DNA from: Sphingobium sp.
Lineage (GTDB): Bacteria; Pseudomonadota; Alphaproteobacteria; Sphingomonadales; Sphingomonadaceae
Assembly (NCBI GenBank): GCA_023266575.1
Contig: JAHFPV010000010.1
Span: 85,518 to 149,517 of the forward strand
Direction: 5' to 3'
Length of the DNA stretch: 64,000 bases
The translations under genes were made by a program, and so were the position numbers. Below, piece after piece: positions 1-8,123 of this stretch (position 1 is the first letter of the stretch; each line of letters starts with the position of its first letter). Under the pieces are notes generated by a model, which was not told the DNA's origin, searched no databases, and worked only from the letters and a program-made list of their open reading frames with translations.

Positions 1-1
1 T

Positions 2-856
2 GCGCTCGATTCGGGCCAGGTCGCGGGCGCCGCGCTCGACGTGTTCCAGACCGAACCGGCCAAGGAATCGCCCTTGTTCGGCACCCCCAATTTCATCTGC
101 ACCCCGCATCTGGGCGCGTCGACCGACGAAGCGCAGGTCAATGTCGCGTTGCAGGTCGCCGATCAGCTGTCCGACTATCTGCTCGACGGCGGCATCACCA
201 ATGCGCTGAACGTGCCCAGCCTGTCGGCGGAGGAAGCCCCCAAGCTCAAGCCCTATATGGCGATTGCCGAGAAGCTGGGCAGCCTGGTCGGCCAGCTGGA
301 AGGCGACCAGATCACCGGCGTTGCGGTCGAAGTGGAGGGTCATGCCGCCGAACTGAACCAGAAGCCGATCACCGCCGCCGTACTCGCAGGCCTGATGCGC
401 GTCTATTCGGACACGGTGAACATGGTCAACGCGCCCTTCCTGGCCAAGGAACGCGGCCTTGACGTGCGCGAAGTGCGCCATGACCGCGAAGGCGACTATC
501 AGACGCTGGTGCGCGTCACCGTCACCACCGAAAGCGGCCAGCGTTCGGTTGCCGGCACTTTGTTCGGTCACGCAAGCCCGCGTCTGGTCGAACTGTTCGG
601 CATCAAGGTGGAGGCCGATCTGGACGGCACCATGCTCTACATCGTCAACCAGGACGCGCCCGGTTTCATCGGTCGCCTGGGGTCGACGCTGGGTGCAGCC
701 GACGTCAATATCGGCACCTTCCATCTTGGCCGTCGCAACCAGGGCGGCGAAGCCGTGCTGCTGCTGTCGGTCGACGGCACCGTCACCGAACCGCTCCGCT
801 GGGAAATCTGCAACCTGACGGGCGTGAAACAGGTCAAGGTGCTGCGCTTCGCATAA
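2..856 (+). CDS. serA: D-3-phosphoglycerate dehydrogenase, C-terminal part (cut by window edge)
   Basis: First enzyme of serine synthesis: NAD-dependent oxidation of 3-phosphoglycerate to 3-phosphohydroxypyruvate in the cytosol. The gene enters from the left; the frame is open from base 2, and the GTG at 41 is an internal codon. The visible 284 residues start at the end of the NAD/catalytic domain, with CTPHLGAST carrying the catalytic histidine at about visible residue 41. A roughly 130-residue intervening domain follows, then a C-terminal ACT domain (LYIVNQDAPGFIG) that is usually a serine-sensing site. This makes it the long, ACT-containing SerA form. A palindromic repeat begins 13 bases after the stop. 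Confidence 0.95.
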   Translation, partial: ALDSGQVAGAALDVFQTEPAKESPLFGTPNFICTPHLGASTDEAQVNVALQVADQLSDYLLDGGITNALNVPSLSAEEAPKLKPYMAIAEKLGSLVGQLEGDQITGVAVEVEGHAAELNQKPITAAVLAGLMRVYSDTVNMVNAPFLAKERGLDVREVRHDREGDYQTLVRVTVTTESGQRSVAGTLFGHASPRLVELFGIKVEADLDGTMLYIVNQDAPGFIGRLGSTLGAADVNIGTFHLGRRNQGGEAVLLLSVDGTVTEPLRWEICNLTGVKQVKVLRFA

Positions 857-868
857 GCTGCTCTAAAG

Positions 869-1288
869 CCCTCTCCCTCCGGGGAGAGGGTTGGGAGAGG
901 GGGAGCAACAGTGCGGCTGGACCCAACACTGAAGCAGCGCGCAAAACATATGCGCGCCAACCCCACCCCCGCCGAACAGAAACTCTGGCTTGCCCTGCGC
1001 GCCAACCGTTTTGAAAACCGACAATTCACGCGCCAGACCATCATCGCGCCCTATATCGTCGATTTCGCGTCAAAGGCCGCGGGCCTCATCATCGAAGTCG
1101 ATGGGGATACACATTCCGCCAAAGATCGCTATGACGCGCGGCGAACCGAATTTCTGGAATCGCTGGGGTATCGCGTGATCCGTTTTGCCAATCCCGATGT
1201 CATCAGCAATATCGAGGGTGTATTGAGCGTGATTGCCGATGCGTTGCGCGTGCCCCCTCTCCCCAGCCCTCCCCCCCTAGGGGGAGGG
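869..1288 (+). mobile_element. DUF559 unit 1: nuclease gene between hairpin-type inverted repeats
   Basis: Left arm 869-903: hairpin CCCTCTCC (869-876) / GGAGAGGG (883-890), then GGGAGAGGGGG. Right arm about 1252-1288: the same architecture in opposite orientation, with hairpin CCCTCCCCC / GGGGGAGGG (1267-1275 / 1280-1288). The arms are imperfect inverted copies of about 38 bases. One DUF559 gene lies between them, starting 7 bases after the left arm and stopping 6 bases past the right arm. I see no target duplication. The mobility is inferred from the second unit at 14511-14987, which has the same plan. Confidence 0.5.
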
Positions 1289-1294
1289 AGCTAA
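911..1294 (+). CDS. DUF559 (Vsr-like endonuclease fold) protein, copy 1
   Basis: 127 residues. DUF559 proteins are small predicted nucleases related to very-short-patch-repair endonucleases; their biological role is not established. Visible family features: N-terminal PTPAEQKLW, a basic FENRQFTRQ stretch, YIVDFAS, the acidic IIEVDGDTH core (likely metal-binding active site) and the C-terminal VIRFANPDVISNIEGVL. The start is GTG 911, with Shine-Dalgarno GGGGGAG at 899-905 supplied by the palindromic repeat. The last dozen residues (PPLPSPPPLGGGS) are simply the translated right-hand repeat. TAA is 3 bases before hisZ. A second copy is at 14570-14995. No methylase is nearby, so a classical restriction or Vsr role has no local support. 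Confidence 0.8.
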   Translation: MRLDPTLKQRAKHMRANPTPAEQKLWLALRANRFENRQFTRQTIIAPYIVDFASKAAGLIIEVDGDTHSAKDRYDARRTEFLESLGYRVIRFANPDVISNIEGVLSVIADALRVPPLPSPPPLGGGS

Positions 1295-1297
1295 GGT

Positions 1298-2428
1298 ATG
1301 ACCATGATCCCGCCTGGCCTTCTTCCCGAAGGATTATCCGACCGCCTGCCACCGCAGGCCGAAGCCTCCGCCCGCCTCGCGCGCCGCGTGCTGGATACGG
1401 TTGCGACCCATGGTTATGAGCGGGTCATGCCGCCGCTTGCGGAGTTTGAGGATACGCTGACCCAGCGGCTCAAATCCATGCGCGCGCAGGATCTGGTCCG
1501 CGCGGTCGATCCGGTGTCGCAGCGCAGCCTGGCGCTGCGCCCGGACATGACAGCGCAGGTCGGCCGCATCGCCGCGACCCGCCTGGCCACCGCGCCGCGC
1601 CCGCTGCGTCTTTCCTATGCCGGGCCGGTGATCCGCCTCAAGGCCAACCAGTTGCGGCCGGAGCGGGAGAAATTGCAGGTCGGGGCCGAACTGATCGGGT
1701 CGGATAGCGTCGCCGCCGCGGTCGAGATCGTCAATGTCGCGATCGAGGCGTTGCAGGCGGCGGGTGTCAGTGGCCTCACCATCGACTTCACCCTGCCTGA
1801 CCTCATCGACATGCTGGCTGCCGGGCCGCTGCCGCTGGCGGCGGACGAGCTGGAAGCGGTGCGCACCGAACTCGACGCCAAGGATGCAGGCGCGCTTGTC
1901 GCGCTCGGCCCGCAGGCGGCGGCCTATCTCCCGCTGATCGAGTCGACCGGCCCGTTCCACGCCGCGATGGAGCGGCTCGAAGCCTTCAATGCACAGTTGG
2001 GCGGCGCGATCGACAGCCGCATCGCGGGCCTGCGCGCTATCGCCAAACCGATCGGCTGGGACATCACCCTGACGCTCGATCCGACTGAACGGCACGGCTT
2101 TGAATATCAGAACTGGTTTGGCTTCTCGATCTTTGCCGAAGGCTTCATCGGCGAAATCGGCCGGGGCGGCAGCTACGCCATTTTGCGCGCCGACGGGCAG
2201 GACGAACCCGCCATCGGCTTCTCGCTCTATCCCGACCCGCTCATCGACGCGGGCTTTGGTGACGAGGCACCCAAACGCCTGTTCCTGCCGCTGGGTGCCG
2301 ACGCAATTCGCGCCGCCGAATTGCGGGCCGAGGGCTGGCACACCGTCGCCGCGCTGGTGGGTGATGAGGATGGCGCGACCCTGCGCTGCTCGCACTGGCT
2401 CGACGGCGCGGAACTGCGCTCTTTCTAA
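1298..2428 (+). CDS. hisZ: ATP phosphoribosyltransferase regulatory subunit
   Basis: HisZ is a catalytically inactive HisRS paralogue that partners the short form of HisG in the first step of histidine synthesis. The 376 residues match family length. The class II aminoacyl-tRNA-synthetase motif-2 region reads ALRPDMTAQVGRIAATRL (about residues 77-94), followed by RLSYAGPVIRL. ATG 1298 sits behind GGAGGGAGCTAAGG, most of which is the right-hand repeat of the DUF559 unit; ATG 1304 is an alternative start. hisG is not in the window. The stop overlaps the convergent esterase gene by 4 bases. Confidence 0.93.
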   Translation: MTMIPPGLLPEGLSDRLPPQAEASARLARRVLDTVATHGYERVMPPLAEFEDTLTQRLKSMRAQDLVRAVDPVSQRSLALRPDMTAQVGRIAATRLATAPRPLRLSYAGPVIRLKANQLRPEREKLQVGAELIGSDSVAAAVEIVNVAIEALQAAGVSGLTIDFTLPDLIDMLAAGPLPLAADELEAVRTELDAKDAGALVALGPQAAAYLPLIESTGPFHAAMERLEAFNAQLGGAIDSRIAGLRAIAKPIGWDITLTLDPTERHGFEYQNWFGFSIFAEGFIGEIGRGGSYAILRADGQDEPAIGFSLYPDPLIDAGFGDEAPKRLFLPLGADAIRAAELRAEGWHTVAALVGDEDGATLRCSHWLDGAELRSF

Positions 2429-3291
2429 CGGAATATCCGCGCCAGCCAGTTATCCACGATCGCCGTCCCCGGATAGTCGGGGTCACCCATCTGCCGGTTG
2501 ATCTGCATATGGCCGCGCAGCCCGCGGCCCTCCAATGCCTGTATCTCCACCGGCGTGCCTGCGCGTTTCAAGGCAGCGGCCAGCGCCTCTGATTGCGCCG
2601 CGCCATCGTCCCGGTCGACATGCAGGATCAGGAAGGCAGGGGCATTGGGCTTCGCGGCATGGCGGGTCGGCGACAGCGCTTGCTGCCGCGCGGAATTGGT
2701 GCCGAACGCCTGTTCATAGGTGCCCTTCATGAACCGGCCCGATTGCGCCATCTGCGCCGCCACATCATAGGCCGCGCCGTCCAGCGGGATGATCCCGCGC
2801 ACGGCATCGGGCGGCAGGCCAGCCTTGGCGAAATAGCGCATGTCCGTCCCCACCAGCGCGACCAGATGCGCGCCCGCGCTATGCCCCATCAGCACGATTC
2901 GGTTCGGATCGACGCCCAATGTCGCCGCGCGCTTGCGCAGGAAAGCGACGGCATCGGCGACATCCTGCGCCTGCTGTTCCACTGTGGCCCCCGGAACCAG
3001 GCGGTAGTCGATGGACGCGAAAGCATAATCAAGCTGTTGATAATGAACGGATTTATGCCGACCGGTGGCATTGTCCTTGCTACCGCGCTTCCACCCGCCG
3101 CCATGGACGAAAATCACCAACGGCTTTACTATGTTCGGGTCACTGTCGGCTTTGCCAGGCCAGAAATCGAGCGTCTGCGCCGGATCGCTGCCATAGGCCA
3201 TCATTTCCTCTCTAGCCTGCTCCCGCAGCGGCGCGCCGCTGGCGGGGGACACAAGCGACAGGCACAGGGCAAGGATCAACGCTATCCGCAC
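2425..3291 (-). CDS. Secreted alpha/beta-hydrolase (HSL/BD-FAE-type esterase)
   Basis: 288 residues with a signal peptide ending near ASGA (residue 20), so probably periplasmic. The carboxylesterase pattern is complete: oxyanion-hole HGGGW at 63-67, nucleophile elbow GHSAG with Ser138, an acid at Asp226 or Asp229 (HVDRDDG) and His261 (GLRGHM). Substrate unknown; the family covers acyl-ester and carbohydrate-ester hydrolases. The gene runs opposite to hisZ and is divergent from purA, with a 236-base spacer (3292-3527) in which I see no gene, only a degenerate GTCGAGTCCCGTCGAAGG repeat fragment around 3474-3491. Confidence 0.85.
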   Translation of the reverse strand: MRIALILALCLSLVSPASGAPLREQAREEMMAYGSDPAQTLDFWPGKADSDPNIVKPLVIFVHGGGWKRGSKDNATGRHKSVHYQQLDYAFASIDYRLVPGATVEQQAQDVADAVAFLRKRAATLGVDPNRIVLMGHSAGAHLVALVGTDMRYFAKAGLPPDAVRGIIPLDGAAYDVAAQMAQSGRFMKGTYEQAFGTNSARQQALSPTRHAAKPNAPAFLILHVDRDDGAAQSEALAAALKRAGTPVEIQALEGRGLRGHMQINRQMGDPDYPGTAIVDNWLARIFR

Positions 3292-3527
3292 GACACATCT
3301 CCACAGACGACGGATAATCAGGATTGCGCGCCTGCATCATCTCGTAAAGCCACTGCCCTGTATCAAAGTGTAATCGCTCCCCGCCTTGACGCGCCCGCCC
3401 CGCGCCGCTAACCCGCGCCCGCACCGGGTGCCCCATGTTTCTGTCGGGCGCCCAATCGATCCTACTGGCATGTCGAGTCCCGTCGAAGGGCATGGCCGGT
3501 CCGCGCGGCGGGCGGAGATCTGTATCC

Positions 3528-4817
3528 ATGGCAAATGTAACCGTGATCGGCGCCCAATGGGGTGACGAGGGCAAGGGCAAGATCGTCGACTGGCTGTCGG
3601 AGCGCGCCGATGTCGTCGCCCGTTTCCAGGGCGGCCATAATGCGGGCCACACGCTGGTGGTCGGCGAGAAAGTCTATAAGCTCTCGCTGCTGCCATCGGG
3701 CATCGTGCGGGGCACGCTGTCGGTGATCGGCAATGGCGTGGTGCTGGACCCGTGGCATTTCCGCGATGAAGTCGCCAAGCTGACCGGGCAGGGCGTGTCG
3801 ATCACGCCCGACAATCTCCAGATTGCCGAAACCTGCCCGCTGATCCTGCCCTTCCACCGCGACCTGGACGGCCTGCGCGAGGATGCGAGCGGTGCTGGCA
3901 AGATCGGCACCACCCGGCGCGGCATTGGCCCCGCCTATGAGGATAAGGTCGGCCGCCGCGCTATCCGCGTGTGCGACTTGGCCCATCTCGACGACCTTGG
4001 CCCGCAGCTGGACCGGCTGACCGCCCATCATGACGCGCTGCGTGCCGGTTTTGGCGAACCGCCGATCGACCGCGCCGCGCTGATGGCGGAACTGACCGAG
4101 ATTGCCGACTTCATCCTGCCCTTCGTCAAGCCGGTCTGGCTGACGCTCAACCGCGCCAAGGCGGCAGGCAAGCGTATCTTGTTCGAGGGCGCTCAGGGCA
4201 CGCTGCTCGACATCGACCATGGCACCTATCCCTTCGTCACCTCGTCCAACACGGTCGCGGGCACGGCGGCGAGCGGCACCGGCCTTGGCCCCAATGCGGC
4301 AGGCTTCGTGCTGGGCATCGTAAAGGCCTATACCACCCGCGTCGGCTCCGGCCCGTTCCCGACCGAACTGGAGGACGCCACCGGCCAGCGGCTGGGCGAA
4401 CGCGGCCATGAATTTGGCACTGTCACCGGGCGCAAGCGCCGCTGCGGCTGGTTCGACGCGGTGCTGGTGCGCCAGTCGATCGCGGTGTCGGGCGTCACCG
4501 GCATCGCGCTGACCAAGCTCGACGTGCTGGACGGGTTCGACACGCTCAACATCTGCATTGGCTACAAGATTGGCGAGCAGACTTACGACTATCTGCCCGC
4601 CCATGCGCAGGATCAGGCGAAGGCGCAGCCGATCTACGAAACGATCGAAGGCTGGCACGATACCACCGCCGGCGCACGCAGCTGGGCGGACCTTCCGGCG
4701 CAGGCGATCAAATATATCCGCCGGATCGAGGAACTGATCGGCTGCCCGGTCACGCTCGTATCCACCAGCCCAGAGCGCGAGGATACCATCCTGGTGCGCG
4801 ATCCGTTCGCGGATTAA
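3528..4817 (+). CDS. purA: Adenylosuccinate synthase
   Basis: GTP-dependent ligation of IMP and aspartate, the committed step to AMP. ATG 3528 is chosen because it gives [18 protein letters not shown], the canonical N-terminus with the GTP loop (GDEGKGK) and Asp13. An upstream in-frame ATG at 3435 would add 31 unconserved residues. His41 lies in GGHNAGH. The length of 429 residues is exactly typical. The conserved substrate loop RKRRCGWFD and the C-terminal VSTSPERE are present. A small HTH-like gene follows after 5 bases, probably cotranscribed. Confidence 0.97.
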   Translation: MANVTVIGAQWGDEGKGKIVDWLSERADVVARFQGGHNAGHTLVVGEKVYKLSLLPSGIVRGTLSVIGNGVVLDPWHFRDEVAKLTGQGVSITPDNLQIAETCPLILPFHRDLDGLREDASGAGKIGTTRRGIGPAYEDKVGRRAIRVCDLAHLDDLGPQLDRLTAHHDALRAGFGEPPIDRAALMAELTEIADFILPFVKPVWLTLNRAKAAGKRILFEGAQGTLLDIDHGTYPFVTSSNTVAGTAASGTGLGPNAAGFVLGIVKAYTTRVGSGPFPTELEDATGQRLGERGHEFGTVTGRKRRCGWFDAVLVRQSIAVSGVTGIALTKLDVLDGFDTLNICIGYKIGEQTYDYLPAHAQDQAKAQPIYETIEGWHDTTAGARSWADLPAQAIKYIRRIEELIGCPVTLVSTSPEREDTILVRDPFAD

Positions 4818-4822
4818 GGGCG

Positions 4823-5002
4823 ATGGCCGAGAAATTCGAGCGGCATCGCCAGCCCTGGACTCAGGATGAGATCCAGAAGCTGCACCTGCTGGCGAAGAAA
4901 GGCATGGGCCTCAAGGCCATTGCCAAGGCGCTGACCCGGACCGAGGAATCGACCAAGGCCCGTGCCAAGGAAGACGGGTTGAACATCGCCAAGCTGCGTT
5001 AA
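4823..5002 (+). CDS. Small basic HTH/Myb-like protein (59 aa)
   Basis: ATG 4823, with AAGGG 5 bases upstream, just after the purA stop. The product begins MAEKFERHRQPWTQDEI and is strongly basic. W-T-Q-D-E-I plus the helical LKAIAKALTRTEESTKARA resembles a SANT/Myb-like or homeodomain-like helix-turn-helix, so DNA binding is plausible. Reading frame, ribosome site and tight spacing behind purA support a real gene. The stop overlaps the convergent Pr6Pr gene. Function unknown; the DNA-binding idea is inference from sequence pattern only. Confidence 0.65.
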   Translation: MAEKFERHRQPWTQDEIQKLHLLAKKGMGLKAIAKALTRTEESTKARAKEDGLNIAKLR

Positions 5003-5595
5003 CTGCGCTCCGCCATGCGCCGGTCGATCCAGACCAGCGCATGGCCTGCCGCGACGAAGCCTATCGCGATCAGCACGGCATTGACCAGCACCGTGCCGAT
5101 GCCGAGCTTCGCGACGTCGATGAACGGATAGGCATAGCGTCCCTCCGCCATGCCGCGCAGCAAAGCATAGGGCAAATAGAGCGCGGGAAACAGCGTCCAT
5201 CCCCATGCATCGCGCCATCGCAACTGGCCTCGCACCGCAAAGGCGATCCACCACAAGGGGACCAGCACGGGCGTCACCTTGTGCAGCAGCGTATCGGCGA
5301 GCAGCGCGCCGCCGCTCAACGTCAACAGTCCGCGCAGCAGCAGGCCATAGATGATCCCGACCAGCAGGATCGCCAGCATGACGCCTGCCAATCGGCGCGG
5401 ATGCGGCCGCCCACCGATCGCAACCCAGCCAAAGGCGAGCGCGACGAGCAGATTGGTCAGCACCGTGAAGTAGCGCAGCAATACCCAGAGCGTGCCCGCA
5501 ACCGACCCGGTCTGATCGAGCGTCGCTGCGAATTGCACGACCAGCCCGGCCAGTGCGACAAGGGCCACGATCGCCGCCGCTATCCTTGCCGTCAT
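4999..5595 (-). CDS. Pr6Pr family integral membrane protein
   Basis: 198 residues with six hydrophobic spans. Pr6Pr-type landmarks are visible: LLRYFTVLTNLLVAL in the second span, LLHKVTPVLVPLWW in the middle, and a late YPFIDV element. These proteins belong to the FAR-17a/AIG1-like membrane group; no reaction is established for the bacterial members. The start overlaps the end of the upstream symporter gene by 4 bases (5592-5595), so both are probably one transcript. Confidence 0.8.
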   Translation of the reverse strand: MTARIAAAIVALVALAGLVVQFAATLDQTGSVAGTLWVLLRYFTVLTNLLVALAFGWVAIGGRPHPRRLAGVMLAILLVGIIYGLLLRGLLTLSGGALLADTLLHKVTPVLVPLWWIAFAVRGQLRWRDAWGWTLFPALYLPYALLRGMAEGRYAYPFIDVAKLGIGTVLVNAVLIAIGFVAAGHALVWIDRRMAERS

Positions 5596-6902
5596 GCCCG
5601 ATCCTCCTCACCCGCGGCGATCACTGTCGCCGCGACCAGATCGCCGGTCACGTTGAGCGCAGTGCGGCACATGTCGAGCAGCCGGTCGACCCCCAGCACC
5701 AGCCCGATCCCTTCGGGCGGGATGCCGACCATGCCCAATATCATCGCCACCACGGGCAGCGATCCGGCCGGCACCCCCGCCGTGCCAATGCCGCCCAAGA
5801 TGCACATCATCATCACCATGACCTGCTGGGCGATGCTGAGGTCAATGCTGAAAAACTGGGCGAGGAAGATCACCGTAATCCCCTCGAACATCGCCGTGCC
5901 ATTCTGGTTGGCGGTTGCGCCGATGGTCAGGACGAAGCGGGCGATGCGGCGCGGCAGGCGCAACTCCTCTTCGGCCACGCGCAAGGCGGTCGGCAGGGTC
6001 GCGTTGGAGGATGCGGTGGCAAACGCCATGACCGTCGCCTCCTGCACGTCGGCGAAGAAGCGCCAAGGCGATCGTTTGGCGATGAAGGCGATCAGCAGCG
6101 AATAGACGCCGAACATCTGGATCGCCAGCGCCAGCAGCACCACGCCGACATAGGCGGACAGGCGAATGAGCAAGTCCCAGCCGAAATGTGCGGCCAGGTT
6201 GAACATGAAACAGGCGATGGCGATCGGGGCCAGGCGGATCACCAGCCCCATCAGCCGCATCGTCACCGCCAGCAGCCCTTCCATCGCACTCAGCAGCAAT
6301 TGGGTCTGCGGCGTACGGACCAGCATCAGCCCGATGCCGAAAAACAGGGCAAAGACCATCACCGCCAATATGTCGTTACCCGCCATGGCCGCGACGATAT
6401 TGTCGGGGACGATGGCGATGAAGGCGGCCATCCCATGCGGCGCGTCACTGCCCCGGCTCAGTATCGCCTGCGCGCCCGGTCCTGCCTCGCTCAGCATCGC
6501 CCGCGCCATGGCCGGGTTAATGCCCGCGCCCGGCCGCAACAGGTCGACCACCAGCAGGCTGACCGCCACTGCAATGGCCGACACGACCAGCGTGTAGACC
6601 AATGTGCGCAGCCCCACGCGGCGCAGGGCACGGATTTCGCCCATCTCGGCAATGCCGACGATCAGCGCCGACACCAGCAACGGGATGACCAGCATGAACA
6701 GCAGGCGCAGGAAAATCTGGCCGATCGGCCCTGTAACATAGGTGGTGACGTGATCGACCCAGCGCGCGTCAGGCGCGGTCATATAGACGGCAAGGCCAAC
6801 CACCAGCCCGATGACGAACCCGGCCAGCATCTGCCACTGGAGCGACACAGCCGCGGTCCTTGTTCCGGTCTCGGCGCTTGGTTCGAGGCTCGTGCCGGTC
6901 AA
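5592..6902 (-). CDS. Dicarboxylate/amino acid:cation symporter (DAACS family)
   Basis: 436 residues, eight predicted spans plus two re-entrant hairpins; secondary transporter for C4-dicarboxylates or acidic amino acids driven by Na+ or H+. The serine-rich hairpin 1 reads ATASSNATLPTAL; the spot normally NMDGT in TM7 reads NQNGT. Hairpin 2 (GGIGTAGVPAGSLPV) and the TM8 motif VDRLLDMCRTALNVTGD are conserved. Asp-to-Asn and Met-to-Gln changes in the TM7 motif touch known cation-binding positions, so coupling may differ from GltPh-type carriers. The second DAACS gene at 8124-9455 has a different motif (NLDGS). Confidence 0.88.
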   Translation of the reverse strand: MTGTSLEPSAETGTRTAAVSLQWQMLAGFVIGLVVGLAVYMTAPDARWVDHVTTYVTGPIGQIFLRLLFMLVIPLLVSALIVGIAEMGEIRALRRVGLRTLVYTLVVSAIAVAVSLLVVDLLRPGAGINPAMARAMLSEAGPGAQAILSRGSDAPHGMAAFIAIVPDNIVAAMAGNDILAVMVFALFFGIGLMLVRTPQTQLLLSAMEGLLAVTMRLMGLVIRLAPIAIACFMFNLAAHFGWDLLIRLSAYVGVVLLALAIQMFGVYSLLIAFIAKRSPWRFFADVQEATVMAFATASSNATLPTALRVAEEELRLPRRIARFVLTIGATANQNGTAMFEGITVIFLAQFFSIDLSIAQQVMVMMMCILGGIGTAGVPAGSLPVVAMILGMVGIPPEGIGLVLGVDRLLDMCRTALNVTGDLVAATVIAAGEEDRA

Positions 6903-7044
6903 TCGCCTGTCCTCATGTTACAGTAGCTGTCCAACGGTCCGGCGCGGCTGCAAGTTGCACTAAAGGCCAGTCATTTCGCTATAGCATCGAGGGAGCTTTT
7001 GCGCGCCTCTTGCGTTAGCGCGGTCCTGTCCTTTGGAGACCCGC

Positions 7045-7929
7045 ATGATCGTTGATCCCGTCCCCAGTCTGCGCCGCATGGCGACAGAAGTGTGGAAGCC
7101 GCTGACTATCCTGTTCGTGTGGGACTGTGCCGTCACGATCGCTTATTATGTGCTGCCGTTCAAGGCGCCCGAACTGCCGCTGACCATCTTCGGCACCGCG
7201 CTGGCGCTGTTCCTGGGGTTCCGGTCCAATTCGGCCTATCAGCGCTGGTGGGAAGGGCGCACCCTGTGGGGGGCGATGATCAACGCGTCGCGCAGCCTGG
7301 CGCGGGCGACCCGCAATTTCCTGCCCGATCCCGAAGGGCGCGATTTGAAGCGGGAAATCGTCAAGCGCCAGATCGCCTATGTCAACGCGCTGCGCTGCCA
7401 GTTGCGGCGGCTGCCGATCGACGACGATGTCACCCGCTTTCTGGAGGAAAAGGACAAGGGGCTGGCGCTGGCCCGCACCAACGCGGCCAACGGCCTGCTC
7501 GACAGCACCGGGCGGCGCATCGACATTGCCCGGCGTGAAGGGTGGATCGACACGATCCAGCAGACCCAGATGGAGGCGGTGCTGGTCGATATCGCCAATG
7601 CGCAGGGCGGGATGGAGCGGCTCAAAAACACGCCGCTACCGGTGCAATATCGCTATCTGCCGACCATCTTCACCCATCTCTTCTGCCTCTTCCTGCCGAT
7701 CGGGCTGGTCGAAACGCTGGGGCTGGCGACGCCTTTGGGGTCAACGGTGGCGGGCCTCATGTTCTTGGCGGTGCTGCGGATCGGCGACGATCTGGTCGAT
7801 CCCTTCGCCAACAGCGTGCATGACGTATCGCTCAACGCCATGTGCCGCACGATCGAGATCGACCTGCTCCAGTCCATCGGCGACCCCGCACCGGAGCCGC
7901 TCAAACCGGTGCGCGGGGTGTTGTGGTGA
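7045..7929 (+). CDS. Bestrophin family channel protein
   Basis: 294 residues from ATG 7045, preceded by TTTGGAG at 7032-7038; an in-frame TTG at 7033 is inside that ribosome site and is rejected. Bestrophin (UPF0187) homologues form pentameric ion channels; bacterial ones studied are cation-selective. Visible: FLGFRSNSAYQRWWEGRTLWG after the first spans, two C-terminal spans (FTHLFCLFLPIGLVE) and the acidic DDLVDPFANSVHDVSLN belt near the end. It is divergent from the symporter at 5592-6902 with a 142-base spacer. A composite palindromic element begins 10 bases after the stop. Confidence 0.88.
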   Translation: MIVDPVPSLRRMATEVWKPLTILFVWDCAVTIAYYVLPFKAPELPLTIFGTALALFLGFRSNSAYQRWWEGRTLWGAMINASRSLARATRNFLPDPEGRDLKREIVKRQIAYVNALRCQLRRLPIDDDVTRFLEEKDKGLALARTNAANGLLDSTGRRIDIARREGWIDTIQQTQMEAVLVDIANAQGGMERLKNTPLPVQYRYLPTIFTHLFCLFLPIGLVETLGLATPLGSTVAGLMFLAVLRIGDDLVDPFANSVHDVSLNAMCRTIEIDLLQSIGDPAPEPLKPVRGVLW

Positions 7930-7938
7930 GGGCTTAAA

Positions 7939-8117
7939 CCCTCTCCCTTTGAGGGAGAGGGTGTGGAGACTTGGCAGCTTGCTGCCTAGTCGTAGCAGGG
8001 AGAGGGTGTGCTAAGCCAACGCAAGCCAGCCGCCTCTGCGTCGAACCCCCTCTTCCAAGTCCGCCTAAGCGACTGCGTCGCCAAGGCTTCCTATCCTTCT
8101 CCCCGGCGGGGAGAAGG
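7939..8117. repeat. Composite inverted-repeat element, copy A (179 bp)
   Basis: Two outward halves face each other. The left half begins with hairpin CCCTCTCCC (7939-7947) / GGGAGAGGG (7953-7961), then ACTTGGCAGC, hairpin GGCAGC/GCTGCC and GGGAGAGGGTGTG (7998-8010). The right half, read on the minus strand, begins with hairpin CCTTCTCCCC / GGGGAGAAGG (8095-8104 / 8108-8117), then CCTTGGCGACG, a GCCTaag arm and ends in GGAAGAGGGGG. Copy B at 20479-20658 has the same parts in the same order in the opposite orientation. It occupies the space between bestrophin and the DAACS gene. Confidence 0.75.
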
Positions 8118-8123
8118 CGATGA

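Noticed and set aside
911-1294. DUF559 as a Vsr mismatch-repair enzyme of a restriction-modification system
   Set aside because: No DNA methylase or restriction gene beside either DUF559 copy, and both sit within inverted repeats.
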